64,000 bases of DNA from Pseudoruegeria sp. SHC-113. Lineage in GTDB: Bacteria; Pseudomonadota; Alphaproteobacteria; Rhodobacterales; Rhodobacteraceae. Numbering within the stretch: position 1 is the first letter of the stretch; the number at the start of each line of letters is the position of its first letter. The notes below the pieces were generated by a model. It saw only the letters and a program-made list of their open reading frames with translations, had not been told where the DNA came from and made no database searches. Both the position numbers and the translations under genes were made by a program. The stretch covers positions 1 to 64,000 of the forward strand of contig NZ_JAHUBR010000005.1 of assembly GCF_025376885.1 (NCBI RefSeq), given 5' to 3'. Shown here piece by piece: positions 46,965-55,738 of the stretch.

Positions 46965-48215
46965 TCATGAGCGCACCTGCATCCCGTCCGAAAGCGACAG
47001 GAAATAGGCGCGCAGGGCAGGCAACAGGCTCACGAGCGTGCCCGCCAGTACGATCAGCCCCAGCACGGCATATTCCCGCGCGGTGGGCCAGGTGATTTCC
47101 AGATACAGGCCAAATGCCGCATCCACGTAGGAGCGCGCAACAAACAATCCCGTGTACAGAAGCCCGGTGCCGATCAGCACGGCCAAAAGGCTCATCAGCG
47201 CGGCTTCCAACGTCAGCAGACCCATGATCGTGCCGGGCCGCGCGCCGATGGCGCGCAAGAGCGCCATTTCGCGGCGACGTTCGTTCAGGCCCGAGAAGAT
47301 CATCGCCACCATGCCCAGAAGCGCCGTGATGATCACCATGACAGAGACCGCCACCAGCGCGTTCTCCGCCACGCCGATCAGGCTCCACAGCTCGCTCAAC
47401 GCCACGCCGGGCAGGATCGCGAGCAGCGGTTCCTCTCGGTATTCATTGACCCAGCGCTGCAAGGCGAAGATCTGCAGCCGCGAGTTCACCCCGATCAGCG
47501 CCGCCGTGATCGCCTGCGGGGCCAGATCCATCTGCCGGACCTCATCCGCGCTCACCGGGTTTTGCGACCGCCCGCCGCCGCTCCAATCCACGTGGATCGC
47601 CTCGATGGCCTCAAGGCTCACGAACACCGTGCGGTCCACCGGTGTGCCGGTTTTCTCAAGGATGCCCGACACGCGGAAGGGTTTATCGTCATGTTCGGTG
47701 AAGGAGGCGATGCCATGGGCCACGACGATCTCCTGATCCAGATCGTAGCCCAGCTGGGCCGCGACATCGGCCCCCACCACCGCATCGAAGAGATCGTCAA
47801 AGGGCGCACCGCTGGCAAATTTCACATCGCGCCCGCCGCGAAACTTGTAGCGCTCGAAAAATTCTCCCGTGGTGCCCAGCACGCGAAAGCCCGCGTGGCT
47901 GTCCCCAAGCGACATCGGCACCGCCCAATCCACCTCGGGCCGGGCGGCGATGTCTTCAAAGCTTTCCCACGTCACGTTGTTCGTCGCATTGCCGACGCGG
48001 AACACGGAATAGAGCAATAGCTGCACCCCGCCCGAGCGCGCGCCGACGATCAGATCGGTGCCCGAGATCGTATCGGCAAAACTCGCCTTGGCCCCCGTGC
48101 GCACCTTCTCCACGCCCAAAAACAGCGCCACCGAAAGCGCGATGGCCAGCACGGTGAGGCTCACGGTGAGGGCACGGCTGGCCAGAGATTTCGCCGCGAG
48201 GCGCAGAAGGATCAT
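46965..48215 (-). CDS. FtsX/MacB-like ABC permease (Zrg-type zinc locus)
   Basis: 416-aa permease of the FtsX/LolC superfamily with one N-terminal helix, a large periplasmic (MacB-PCD-like) domain at about 40-260, and three C-terminal helices. The start overlaps the ATPase stop by 4 nt (ATGA). Permeases of this type can move lipoproteins or act as mechanotransmitters; here, next to a His-rich exported protein, zinc acquisition is more likely. Confidence 0.88.
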   Translation of the reverse strand: MILLRLAAKSLASRALTVSLTVLAIALSVALFLGVEKVRTGAKASFADTISGTDLIVGARSGGVQLLLYSVFRVGNATNNVTWESFEDIAARPEVDWAVPMSLGDSHAGFRVLGTTGEFFERYKFRGGRDVKFASGAPFDDLFDAVVGADVAAQLGYDLDQEIVVAHGIASFTEHDDKPFRVSGILEKTGTPVDRTVFVSLEAIEAIHVDWSGGGRSQNPVSADEVRQMDLAPQAITAALIGVNSRLQIFALQRWVNEYREEPLLAILPGVALSELWSLIGVAENALVAVSVMVIITALLGMVAMIFSGLNERRREMALLRAIGARPGTIMGLLTLEAALMSLLAVLIGTGLLYTGLFVARSYVDAAFGLYLEITWPTAREYAVLGLIVLAGTLVSLLPALRAYFLSLSDGMQVRS

Positions 48216-48910
48216 GCCACGGCCCCCCGGCGCACCTGCGCGATGTCGGCCAGATCGAGGCTGCGGTCAAACCTTGGTGCGAGCCGGGCGTCGTGGCTCA
48301 CCATCACGAGCGTTGCCCCGGCGGCCTCGGCCTGCGCCATCAGGAGCGCAAGGAAGGCCTCCTGCGTGCCCGCATCCAGCGCCGAGGTTGGCTCATCGGC
48401 CACAATCAGCTCCGGCGCGCCGATCAGCGCGCGGGCGGCGGCCACGCGCTGCTGCTGGCCGATGCTCAGCTCTGTGGTGCGCGCCTCTGCCACGAGATCG
48501 GCGTCTAACCCCAAAGCCCTCGTCAGCCGCAGCGCTTCAGCGCGAGGATCGGCCACGCGGGCGCGGCGGCCCGGCGCGAAAGCGAGCGGCAGCAGGATGT
48601 TGTCCAGCGGCGAGGCATAGGGCAGCAGGTTGAACATCTGGAAGATCACGCCGATATGCTCGGCCCTGAAGCGATCCCGCGCGGAGGCGCGTAAGCTGGC
48701 CAGATCGGTGCCCTGCACCGCCACGCGGCCGGTTTGCGGCGTGGCGATGCCGCAGATCAGGCTCAGCAGCGTGGATTTGCCCGAGCCGCTTTCGCCCAGC
48801 AGGAAAAGCTTCTCCCCCGCCGCGACGGTCAGCTCCGGCACGGCGAGGCTGAAGTGCGTGCGCCCGCGCCATGAGAACGCCATGTCACGGATGTCGATGG
48901 CGTCTGTCAT
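48212..48910 (-). CDS. LolD/MacB-like ABC ATPase (Zrg-type zinc locus)
   Basis: 232-aa ATPase with Walker A GESGSGKST (residues about 38-46), signature LSIGQQQRV (about 146) and Walker B LIVADEPTSALD (about 165). The family is that of LolD/MacB ATPases. It is 22 nt after the His-rich protein gene and overlaps the permease gene. Confidence 0.92.
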   Translation of the reverse strand: MTDAIDIRDMAFSWRGRTHFSLAVPELTVAAGEKLFLLGESGSGKSTLLSLICGIATPQTGRVAVQGTDLASLRASARDRFRAEHIGVIFQMFNLLPYASPLDNILLPLAFAPGRRARVADPRAEALRLTRALGLDADLVAEARTTELSIGQQQRVAAARALIGAPELIVADEPTSALDAGTQEAFLALLMAQAEAAGATLVMVSHDARLAPRFDRSLDLADIAQVRRGAVA

Positions 48911-48932
48911 GGCTGGCGTCAGATGTCCCGTA

Positions 48933-49610
48933 TCAGTTCAGATCGATCACGGCAGCGTCGCCGCTGGCCTCCACACTGCGGGCCCCGGCGTCCGTGACAA
49001 GTTGCACCTCCAATTCTTCCGCATTCGGGAAGGCATTGAAATAGGCCAATTCGACCTGCGTCAGTTTGGACGCATCCTCGCAGGTCATCAGGAAGGCAGC
49101 ATGGAACTCGGAGTGGCTCTCGCCCTCGGCATGTTCCTCATGCTCGTCGTGGTCATGGCCTTCGGCGTGCTCTTCGTGCTTTTCGTCGTCGTGGTCATGG
49201 CCTTCCGCATGCTCTTCATGCTTCTCGTCATGATCATGCTCTTCCTCATGATCTTCGTGGAGCTCTTCGCCGTGCAGCTCCACCAGCATTTCGCTCACCT
49301 GGCACCCGGCGGCCTCGGGCAGCACGAACAGGCTCAGCGGCTCGGAAAGCTTCGCGAGTGCTTCCTCAACGGCGGCTTTGTCGGCGTCGGACTCCGGCGC
49401 ATGCTCGAAGCCCACGATGTCAAAACCCGGCACCTCCAGCTCGATGGCCAGAGTGTTGCCCTCGATCGCGATGTTCAGCGCGCCATGGCCATGCTCATGC
49501 GCCCCCATCTCGCGGGTTTCCTCGCCCGAGGCGAGCGCGGCGGCGGGCAGGCCGGCGACAAGAAGAGTGGAACACAGAAGGGAGGCTTTGCGGGGCAGAG
49601 AGCGGGGCAT
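48933..49610 (-). CDS. Exported His-rich DUF2796 protein (ZrgA-like zinc-binding protein)
   Basis: 225-aa protein with a signal peptide (about 28 residues, ending ALA). The mature protein starts with HEHGHGALN, the DUF2796 opening. Residues about 118-166 form a His/Asp/Glu-rich low-complexity stretch made of HEEHAEGHDHD-type repeats, a likely zinc-binding loop. In Vibrio cholerae the related ZrgA is part of a second zinc-uptake system. I used the ATG at 49610, which starts a good signal peptide; the in-frame frame to 49691 runs over the operator. First gene of the operon. Confidence 0.88.
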   Translation of the reverse strand: MPRSLPRKASLLCSTLLVAGLPAAALASGEETREMGAHEHGHGALNIAIEGNTLAIELEVPGFDIVGFEHAPESDADKAAVEEALAKLSEPLSLFVLPEAAGCQVSEMLVELHGEELHEDHEEEHDHDEKHEEHAEGHDHDDEKHEEHAEGHDHDEHEEHAEGESHSEFHAAFLMTCEDASKLTQVELAYFNAFPNAEELEVQLVTDAGARSVEASGDAAVIDLN

Positions 49611-49652
49611 GGGGAAACTCCGGTTGGAATACTTAAAGAATTTTCCCCATTT

Positions 49653-49672
49653 TGTTATGTTATTCCATAACA
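49653..49672 (-). promoter_or_regulatory. Zur-like inverted repeat TGTTATG-N6-CATAACA
   Basis: Perfect 7-bp arms, centred about 50 bp upstream of the ZrgA-like start. TGTTAT/ATAACA half-sites are those of proteobacterial Zur boxes, and zinc genes follow, so a Zur operator is the simplest reading. Spacing differs from the gamma-proteobacterial consensus. Confidence 0.7.
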
Positions 49673-49799
49673 CATCACAAGCACCGAACACTAGGCTACC
49701 CGCCCCAAACGCGAAAACCCGCCGGGCGGGCGGGTTATGGTGCTGCGCCAGGGCGCGGGCCGGTTCGGGCGCGGGGGCCAGGCCACCGCGCCCGTTTTC

Positions 49800-51101
49800 T
49801 CAAAAGGCCAGTTCGGGCAGGAAGGTGGCGATGGCCGGGATCAGGATGATCAGGATCAGGGTGATCACCTCCACCTGCAGGAACCACCAGATCCCGCCGA
49901 AGATCTCCCGCAGGGAGAAGGACGGCACCACGCCTTTCAGCACGAAGGCGTTCAGGCCAACCGGCGGCGTGATCAGGCCGATCTCCAGCGTCTTGACGAT
50001 CACGATCGCCAGCCAGATCGGATGCGCCCCCAGCGCCACCAGCGGCGGCACGAAGATCGGCACCGTCAGGAACATGACGGACACCGGATCCACCATGCAG
50101 CCCAGCACCAAGAGCAGCAGCACGTAGATGCAGACGATCCCCATCATCGGCATATCAAGCGATAGGATGAACTGCGACACCGCGCCAGAGGCCCCGCTGA
50201 CCGCCAGATAGGACGAGAAGATCAGCGCGCCAACGAGGATGATGAAGATTACCGAGGTCGTCTGCGCGGTGTCCAGAAACACCTCCCGCAGCACCCCGAA
50301 GGACAGCCGCCCCCGCAGCAGCGCGATCAGGAAAGCGCCCACGGCCCCGATGGCCCCGGCTTCCGTCGGCGTGATGATCCCGGCGTAGATCCCGCCGATC
50401 ACGATGCCGCCGAGGGCCAGAAAGCTCCAGACGCCCTTGAGCGAGTGCATCCGCTCCTCGATGGAGGCTTTGGGGAGCGCGGGGGCCAGCTCCGGGTTCC
50501 GGCTGACGCGGATGTAGATCATGACCAGATAGGCGACGGCGGTAAGCAGGCCCGGAATGATGCCCGCGATCAGCAGCTTCGGAATCGATTCCCGCGCGAT
50601 GATCCCGTAGACGATCAGGTTGATGCTGGGCGGGATCATCCCCGCCAGCGTGCCCACGGTGGCCACGCAGCCGGCGGCCAGCTTGCGGTTGACCTTCAGG
50701 CTCAGCATTTCGGGGATCGCAACCCGGCCAAAGACGGCCGTGGAAGATGTGGTCGAGCCCGAGCAGGCGGCGAAGGCGACAGCGGCGACGGTGGTTGCGA
50801 ACACAACGCTGCCCTTCATATGCCCGAGCCAGGCGCGGGCGGCGCGGTAGATGTCCTGCGTGATCCCGGCCTTGGCGGCCACATGGCCCATGAGCAGGAA
50901 CAGCGGCACGGCGCTTAGGGCGTAGCCCGATCCGATGTCAAACAGCCGCCCACCTATGGTGTCGAGCGTGATCGTCGTGCCGCGGATGAAGGCAAAGCCC
51001 ATCGCGCCGGAAAGAAGCAGAGAGATGCCCACCGGCACGCGCATGACCATCAAGAGGGCCACCGTCCCCAGTACGAGCGGAATTTGGAAGGTCTCGATCA
51101 T
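49800..51101 (-). CDS. TRAP transporter large permease (DctM type)
   Basis: 433-aa protein with about 12 predicted membrane segments. Typical blocks include SAVPLFLLMGHVAAKAG, FAACSGSTTSSTAVFG, ITPTEAGAIGAVGAF and EIGLITPPVGLNAFVL. The start at 51101 overlaps the DctQ stop by one base (TGATG). The in-frame extension to 51233 is Arg-rich shadow sequence. It ends the second TRAP operon. Confidence 0.94.
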   Translation of the reverse strand: MIETFQIPLVLGTVALLMVMRVPVGISLLLSGAMGFAFIRGTTITLDTIGGRLFDIGSGYALSAVPLFLLMGHVAAKAGITQDIYRAARAWLGHMKGSVVFATTVAAVAFAACSGSTTSSTAVFGRVAIPEMLSLKVNRKLAAGCVATVGTLAGMIPPSINLIVYGIIARESIPKLLIAGIIPGLLTAVAYLVMIYIRVSRNPELAPALPKASIEERMHSLKGVWSFLALGGIVIGGIYAGIITPTEAGAIGAVGAFLIALLRGRLSFGVLREVFLDTAQTTSVIFIILVGALIFSSYLAVSGASGAVSQFILSLDMPMMGIVCIYVLLLLVLGCMVDPVSVMFLTVPIFVPPLVALGAHPIWLAIVIVKTLEIGLITPPVGLNAFVLKGVVPSFSLREIFGGIWWFLQVEVITLILIILIPAIATFLPELAF

Positions 51102-51637
51102 CAGTTTGTCTCTTCTTCGGCGGCGGCGGCCTCTTCGAGCAGCACGTCGTTCTTGATCAGGTCGATCAGCTGGATGAGGAAGCGGGTGGAGAACAGCGCC
51201 AGCCCGACGGGGATCCCGGCGCGCGCCCACCATGTCTTGACCTCGATGATGCCCAGAACGGTGTCGCCCATCACATAGGCGCTGAAGGCCGATACGCCGC
51301 TCGTCCAGGTGAGGGCCCCAAAGAACAGGCAGGCGATGAGCAGATACAGCCCCTCGACGATCTTCTTGGCGCGGCGGGGCATGTGGTCATACAGGATGCC
51401 CACGGTGATATGAGCGTCGCGGCGCTGGGAGAAGCCAAGCCCGAGGTAGATCAGGTAGACGAACATCAGGCTCACATATTCATAGGAGCCCGGCACGCTG
51501 ATCCGGAAAAGCGCCCTTGCGAACACTTCGAGCACGGTGATCGACATCATCGTCGCCACGGCCATGGCCGAGACATAGCAGGCGATTTCTTCCAGCTTTC
51601 TCTGCAGAATTAAGGCATTGCTTGCAAACGTTGCCAT
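51101..51637 (-). CDS. TRAP transporter small permease (DctQ type)
   Basis: 178-aa protein with four predicted helices and the DctQ-typical SQRRDAHITVGILYDHMP loop. The ATG at 51637 has AGAGGGG 8-9 nt upstream; a TTG at 51655 is in frame but less likely. It ends in an acidic, Ala/Glu-rich tail. Confidence 0.9.
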   Translation of the reverse strand: MATFASNALILQRKLEEIACYVSAMAVATMMSITVLEVFARALFRISVPGSYEYVSLMFVYLIYLGLGFSQRRDAHITVGILYDHMPRRAKKIVEGLYLLIACLFFGALTWTSGVSAFSAYVMGDTVLGIIEVKTWWARAGIPVGLALFSTRFLIQLIDLIKNDVLLEEAAAAEEETN

Positions 51638-51756
51638 CGACGCATCCCCTCTCAAAGCCCCGCACCTCCGATCCCATACCGCATTTCGCGGCCGGTGCCG
51701 AATGGCTTGAGCCTTGCCGATTTCCTTGGTGTTTCTTGTGATGTGATGGTGGAGTT

Positions 51757-51795
51757 GCGCCGCCCGCGCCCCTTTTGGGCTATGGCGGGCGGCGC
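51757..51795 (-). terminator. Stem-loop between dctP and dctQ genes (second TRAP operon)
   Basis: GCGCCGCCCGC (51757-51767) pairs perfectly with GCGGGCGGCGC (51785-51795) in the 200-nt gap after the binding-protein gene. No T-run. It parallels the hairpins at 634, 20214 and 42251. Confidence 0.65.
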
Positions 51796-51839
51796 AGATG
51801 GTGGTCTGACGAAAGCACTCAGCTTTGCGGCGCGCGGGG

Positions 51840-52856
51840 TCAGCCGCCGTGCTTGCTCAGGATCGCGCGGAAGTCATCCAGCACGGCCTGGCCGGGCAGG
51901 CCCTCGGCCTCGCGGGCCTCCGCCCAGTGCTGCCAGGCGGCATCGCGCACGGCGTCCATCTTGGCCTGTTCGGCGGGCTCCAGGTTGACGATCTCGGTCT
52001 GCTCCATCAGGGCTGCGCGCGCCTCAACCTCTTCGGCCTCCAGAAGGGTGCGGGCTTTCTCGACGGTCTCGTTGCCGACCTGCTCCATGATCGCCTGCAC
52101 ATCCGCCGGAAGCGCGTTCCAGGTGTCAAGGTTGATGGAGACGGGCATCGGGAAGTAGAACCAGTCCACGTTGTCCCAGTAGCTGAAGATCTCGCCGAAG
52201 CCGAAGGCATAGGCATCCGCCGGTGCGCCGATGATGGCGGCCGTCACGACCTTGCGCTCTGCGGCGGCAGGCAGCTCGCCCCACGGGATCCCGTAGACGG
52301 TGATGCCCAGCTCTTTCAGGATCTCCGCCGCGCCGCCATGGGCGCGCACCTTAGCGGCCTTTAGATCCTCGATCGTGCGGATCGGGTCATGGGACAGCAG
52401 CTGGATCGAGCCCCACTGGCCCGGAAACAGGTATTTCTGGTTCATCGCGGTGAATTCAGCTTCCACCGTCGGCGTCTTGAACAGCTCGTGGCCCGCCTGC
52501 GCGTGGGCCATCGGGTTGTCCGTCATGAAGGGCAGCGAGGTCACGTTCGCCAGCGGGAACAGGCCCGGATTGTACACCGGGGAGAACTCGCCCATGTCAA
52601 AGGCGCCGACCTTGATGTTTTCCGGCTGGCCCGACAGCTTGCCCAGTGGGCCGCCGAAGATCCGGGTGAATTCCACCTTGCCCTCGGTGCGTTTCTCCAC
52701 CTCGTCCATGAACCAGCGCGTGGCAAGGTTCGAGGGGCCGACGCCGGCGAAGGCGTGGTACTTGAGGTTGATTTCCTCGGCCACCGACAGCGTCGGCGCG
52801 GCCAGCGATGCGGCTGCCGCCAATGCGCCGGCGCAGAGTGTCTTAATCAGTTTCAT
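51840..52856 (-). CDS. TRAP transporter substrate-binding protein (DctP type)
   Basis: 338-aa periplasmic protein with a Sec signal peptide (about 26 residues). The fold is DctP-like (IPWGELPAAAERKVVTAAI is the ligand-contact region). GGAGGAG stands before the ATG at 52856. The gene is the first of a P-Q-M operon. The TGCGG-N4-CCGCA palindrome lies 179 bp upstream. With SMP-30, tautomerase and regulator genes upstream, an organic acid or sugar acid is a plausible ligand. Confidence 0.93.
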   Translation of the reverse strand: MKLIKTLCAGALAAAASLAAPTLSVAEEINLKYHAFAGVGPSNLATRWFMDEVEKRTEGKVEFTRIFGGPLGKLSGQPENIKVGAFDMGEFSPVYNPGLFPLANVTSLPFMTDNPMAHAQAGHELFKTPTVEAEFTAMNQKYLFPGQWGSIQLLSHDPIRTIEDLKAAKVRAHGGAAEILKELGITVYGIPWGELPAAAERKVVTAAIIGAPADAYAFGFGEIFSYWDNVDWFYFPMPVSINLDTWNALPADVQAIMEQVGNETVEKARTLLEAEEVEARAALMEQTEIVNLEPAEQAKMDAVRDAAWQHWAEAREAEGLPGQAVLDDFRAILSKHGG

Positions 52857-53034
52857 GTCAGGTCTCCTCCCTGGGGTCGTTTCGTATGGGTGACGATCTT
52901 TCGTCGTTTGGAAAGGGGGCCCTTGGGGCAACCGGCACGCTCCTTTCGTGCGGAAGGCCTGTGGGCTTGATCTTTCTGGTGCCTAATCTGCAGGCAGTGC
53001 CTCTGGCCGGATACGGGGGATCACGCCCGGAAAT

Positions 53035-53048
53035 TGCGGAAGCCCGCA
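53035..53048 (-). promoter_or_regulatory. TGCGG-N4-CCGCA palindrome, copy 1
   Basis: TGCGGAAGCCCGCA, upstream of the second TRAP operon. The same arms and 4-bp spacer occur at 54944 and 57165. Confidence 0.65.
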
Positions 53049-53089
53049 GCCTCCGCGGGGCACATCCGCAAGCCGTGAGACACGTGCGC

Positions 53090-53545
53090 TCACTTGCGCA
53101 CCCAGCTTTCGCGGATCTCGCATCCGGCGCGGCGCAACAGCACGGAAACAGGGCATTTTTCCCCGGTGATCCGCTGCAGCTCGGCAATTTCGGCATCGCT
53201 GGCGTCGGTGTCCAGAACCACGCGCAATTCGATCACCGGGAAGGGCGTGCCGATCTCGGCCTTGCCAAACACCCCCCGCGTATCGAAATGGCCGCAGATC
53301 TCAAACTCCATGCCGCGCAGCTTGATCTTCAGAAGCCCCGCCACGTAGTTGGCGATCACATTTGTGCAGCCAAGGAAGGACGAAAGCATCGTCTCCAGCG
53401 GGGTCGCGAAGAGGTTGGTGCCCCCGCGCTCCGGCGGCTCGTCTGTCGTCACCACCTTGCCGCGCGCGACCATCTCGGTGCGGGCATGGGTGATCGCGTG
53501 GCCTTTCACGTCGATCTTGAACAGGTCTGGCATCACATGCGCCAT
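53090..53545 (-). CDS. OsmC/Ohr-family protein
   Basis: 151-aa OsmC-fold protein, a group that includes thiol peroxidases reducing organic hydroperoxides. Two conserved cysteines are visible, in FLGCTNV (about residue 58) and GEKCPVSV (about 132). I used the ATG at 53545; the in-frame extension to 53659 is Pro/Arg-rich and unlikely. It lies between the SMP-30 gene and the TRAP binding protein, same strand. A hairpin (53067-53098) overlaps its stop codon and may end transcription. Confidence 0.87.
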   Translation of the reverse strand: MAHVMPDLFKIDVKGHAITHARTEMVARGKVVTTDEPPERGGTNLFATPLETMLSSFLGCTNVIANYVAGLLKIKLRGMEFEICGHFDTRGVFGKAEIGTPFPVIELRVVLDTDASDAEIAELQRITGEKCPVSVLLRRAGCEIRESWVRK

Positions 53546-53716
53546 GAATGTCTCCTTATCTGGCCCGTTGTTTGGCCTGTCCTCTGGCCGGGCTGCCCTG
53601 CGGCAGGGGATCGGCCGTTCCGGCAACGGGGGTCGGGTTGCACAAGCGGGAGGCTGCACGCCACGAAACCCGTTGCCGAAAGGCCGGGCGGCTGGCCGCC
53701 CAAACCCCTTGCGCGC

Positions 53717-54607
53717 TCAGAACAGCGGCAAGCCCGGTGTCTTGACCTTGATGCGGTACAGCGCGGTGGAGGAGGTGAAGTAGAGATCCGTCAGATCCGC
53801 GCCCCCCCAAGCGAAATTCGCGGTAAACTCGGCCATGCGGATCACGCCCAGCGTCTCGCCTTGCGGCGTGATCACATGAACCCCGCCCGGCCCGGTGCAA
53901 TAGACATTGCCCTTGCTGTCGATCTTCATGCCATCCGGGTGGCCCTCGCCGTCGCCCTCCGTCACCTCGACCCAGACATCCCCGCCCGTCGCCGTGCCGT
54001 CCTCGGCAATGTCGAAGCGGCGGATGTGCTTGCGCTCGGTGTCGTTCACGTAAAGCTGCTTGTGATCCAGCGAGAAGCACAGCCCATTGGGCTGCGCGAA
54101 ATCATCGGCCAGCCGAGTGATCGCCTTGCCATCGGGCGTCACGCAGTAAACCCCCTGCGCCCCCATCTGCAGCGGCCGCTCGACACCGAAATACTCCATC
54201 CGCCCGTAGGTCGGATCGGTGAAATAGATCAGCCCGTCCCGGCGCACGACAATATCGTTGGGGCTGTTCAGCTCCTTGCCGTCGTAATGGGTGGCCAGCG
54301 TGGTGAGGCTGCCATCCGCTTCCGTCCGTGTGACCGAGCTTGTGGCGTGCTGACAGGTCAGCATCCGCCCCTTGGCGTCATAGGTGTTGCCGTTGCCCAT
54401 GTGGCTGGGCTTGCGGAAGGGCGTGACCTTGCCGTCCGCACCAAGGCGGTAGAGCGCGTTGCCGGGAATGTCGGAGAAGGTGAGATGCTGCGCGACCGGG
54501 TGCCAGATCGGGCCTTCGGTGAACAGGAAGCCCCCGGCCACGATCTCCAGCGCCGCATCGGCGTCGACGATCTCGTGCATCCCCGCCTTGCGGATCTCGA
54601 TGCTCAT
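53717..54607 (-). CDS. SMP-30/gluconolactonase family protein
   Basis: 296-aa six-bladed beta-propeller lactonase-type protein. Metal-site segments are FTEGPIWHP (Glu, residue about 30), NSPNDIVV (about 112) and DFAQPNGLCFS with a later HPDGMKIDSKGNVY. These fit a Ca/Zn-dependent sugar lactone hydrolase. The start overlaps the tautomerase stop by 4 nt (ATGA). The two enzymes presumably work on the same compound, perhaps a lactone brought in by the TRAP system downstream; this is inference. Confidence 0.92.
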   Translation of the reverse strand: MSIEIRKAGMHEIVDADAALEIVAGGFLFTEGPIWHPVAQHLTFSDIPGNALYRLGADGKVTPFRKPSHMGNGNTYDAKGRMLTCQHATSSVTRTEADGSLTTLATHYDGKELNSPNDIVVRRDGLIYFTDPTYGRMEYFGVERPLQMGAQGVYCVTPDGKAITRLADDFAQPNGLCFSLDHKQLYVNDTERKHIRRFDIAEDGTATGGDVWVEVTEGDGEGHPDGMKIDSKGNVYCTGPGGVHVITPQGETLGVIRMAEFTANFAWGGADLTDLYFTSSTALYRIKVKTPGLPLF

Positions 54608-54813
54608 GCCCCGGCCCTCAGTTCCTTCACGCGCGCGCCGCCCGCGAACCAATCGGTGTCTTCGACCTCCTCAAAGGTGACCCAGACGTTCTCCTTCGGA
54701 ATGCCCGCCGCCTCGGCGATGGAGTCGGTCACCGCGCTCTGCACCTTGTCCTTGATGCCCTCCGGGTCATGTTCGATCACTTGTTTCACGATGCGGATAT
54801 TGACGAATGGCAT
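54604..54813 (-). CDS. 4-oxalocrotonate tautomerase family protein
   Basis: 69-aa tautomerase-superfamily protein. After Met removal, Pro1 would be the catalytic base (MPFVNIRIVKQVI). Length and pattern (DSIAEAAGIPKENVWVTFEEV) fit the 4-OT type, which isomerises unsaturated 2-oxo acids. It is first in the pair with SMP-30, with a TGCGG palindrome 131 bp upstream. Confidence 0.9.
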   Translation of the reverse strand: MPFVNIRIVKQVIEHDPEGIKDKVQSAVTDSIAEAAGIPKENVWVTFEEVEDTDWFAGGARVKELRAGA

Positions 54814-54943
54814 CGGCGCCCTCCCTTGGCCTCAAAGCTGCGCGGCCCCGGATGGGTGGCCGCCTTGCCCTGTGTCTAAGCCTCGGGAGGGGGGTGGTCT
54901 GCGGCGAGTCGCGCAGGAATTTCGCGGAGACGCACGGCGGATC

Positions 54944-54957
54944 TGCGGGAACCCGCA
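54944..54957 (-). promoter_or_regulatory. TGCGG-N4-CCGCA palindrome, copy 2
   Basis: TGCGGGAACCCGCA, 131 bp upstream of the tautomerase/SMP-30 pair. Confidence 0.65.
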
Positions 54958-54977
54958 AAAGGCGCTCGGGCGGGCTT

Positions 54978-55709
54978 TCAGCCCTGATGGCGGCCGATCC
55001 AGACGCGCAGGTTTTCCTCTTCCTTGCGCAGGGCATCGGCGTTCAGGATCCCCCGCGCAAAGGCAAGCGAGATCGCCCGCGTGCGGGAATTATAGGTCGG
55101 CCCCCACTCGCCAGAGGGGATATCGCCCTTGTCCAGCCCCAGCTTCTGGTAGAGGTGCTGCAAGCGGCTCTGCGCGCCCCGTAAGGACACATTGCGCCGC
55201 GCCGCCATCGCCTTGTCCGTCAGGCCAAGGCAGAGATCCACCAGAGCTTCATATTCAAGCTCGCTCAGGCCCTGAAGCCTGTCGCCCGCGCGCTGCTGCA
55301 CCACGCGGACCTCGCGGTCGATCACGCATTGCTCGGCGATGAACACCCCCTGCAGCGCCAGCTTCAGCTGTTCTGCCGGGGCGGATTTCAGCACGTAGCC
55401 ATAGACAGCCGCACTGGGCACGATCTTGGTGATGCCCCGGATATAGGCCTCCTCGGTGTAGTTCGACCAGAAGAGGATCTTGGTATCGGGCTTCTTGGCC
55501 CAGATCGTCTTGGCCACCTCAACACCGGTGGCGCGCGGCATCTGCAGATCCAGCACCACGGAATCATAAGCGCCGGCGTCAAAGGCGGCGATCGCCTTCT
55601 CGCCATCCTCCGCCAATGTCAGCGCCTCCAGCTCCGCAAGCGTGTTGCGCGCGACCTTCTCAAGGAAGTCGCGGTGCAGCTTGTCGTCCTCTGCAATCAA
55701 CAGACGCAT
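54978..55709 (-). CDS. Response regulator with REC domain and LuxR/NarL-like HTH
   Basis: 243-aa regulator. Residues about 1-120 form a receiver domain with acidic pocket EDD (7-9), phospho-acceptor Asp54 in LDLQMP, and Lys near 103. The C-terminal helix-turn-helix (about 148-195, LSELEYEALVDLCLGLTDKAM) is of the NarL type. I prefer the ATG at 55709 (MRLLIAEDD, good purine stretch) over the GTG at 55742, which would overlap the kinase stop by 4 nt. It is cotranscribed with its kinase and is the likely binder of the TGCGG-N4-CCGCA sites. Confidence 0.9.
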   Translation of the reverse strand: MRLLIAEDDKLHRDFLEKVARNTLAELEALTLAEDGEKAIAAFDAGAYDSVVLDLQMPRATGVEVAKTIWAKKPDTKILFWSNYTEEAYIRGITKIVPSAAVYGYVLKSAPAEQLKLALQGVFIAEQCVIDREVRVVQQRAGDRLQGLSELEYEALVDLCLGLTDKAMAARRNVSLRGAQSRLQHLYQKLGLDKGDIPSGEWGPTYNSRTRAISLAFARGILNADALRKEEENLRVWIGRHQG

Positions 55710-55738
55710 CCCTGGCCTTTCCGTTTCAGCCTTCAGAA

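Noticed and set aside
49120-49270. Short tandem repeats as a possible CRISPR or minisatellite
   Set aside because: They encode the His/Asp/Glu repeats of the ZrgA-like protein in frame, so protein coding explains them.
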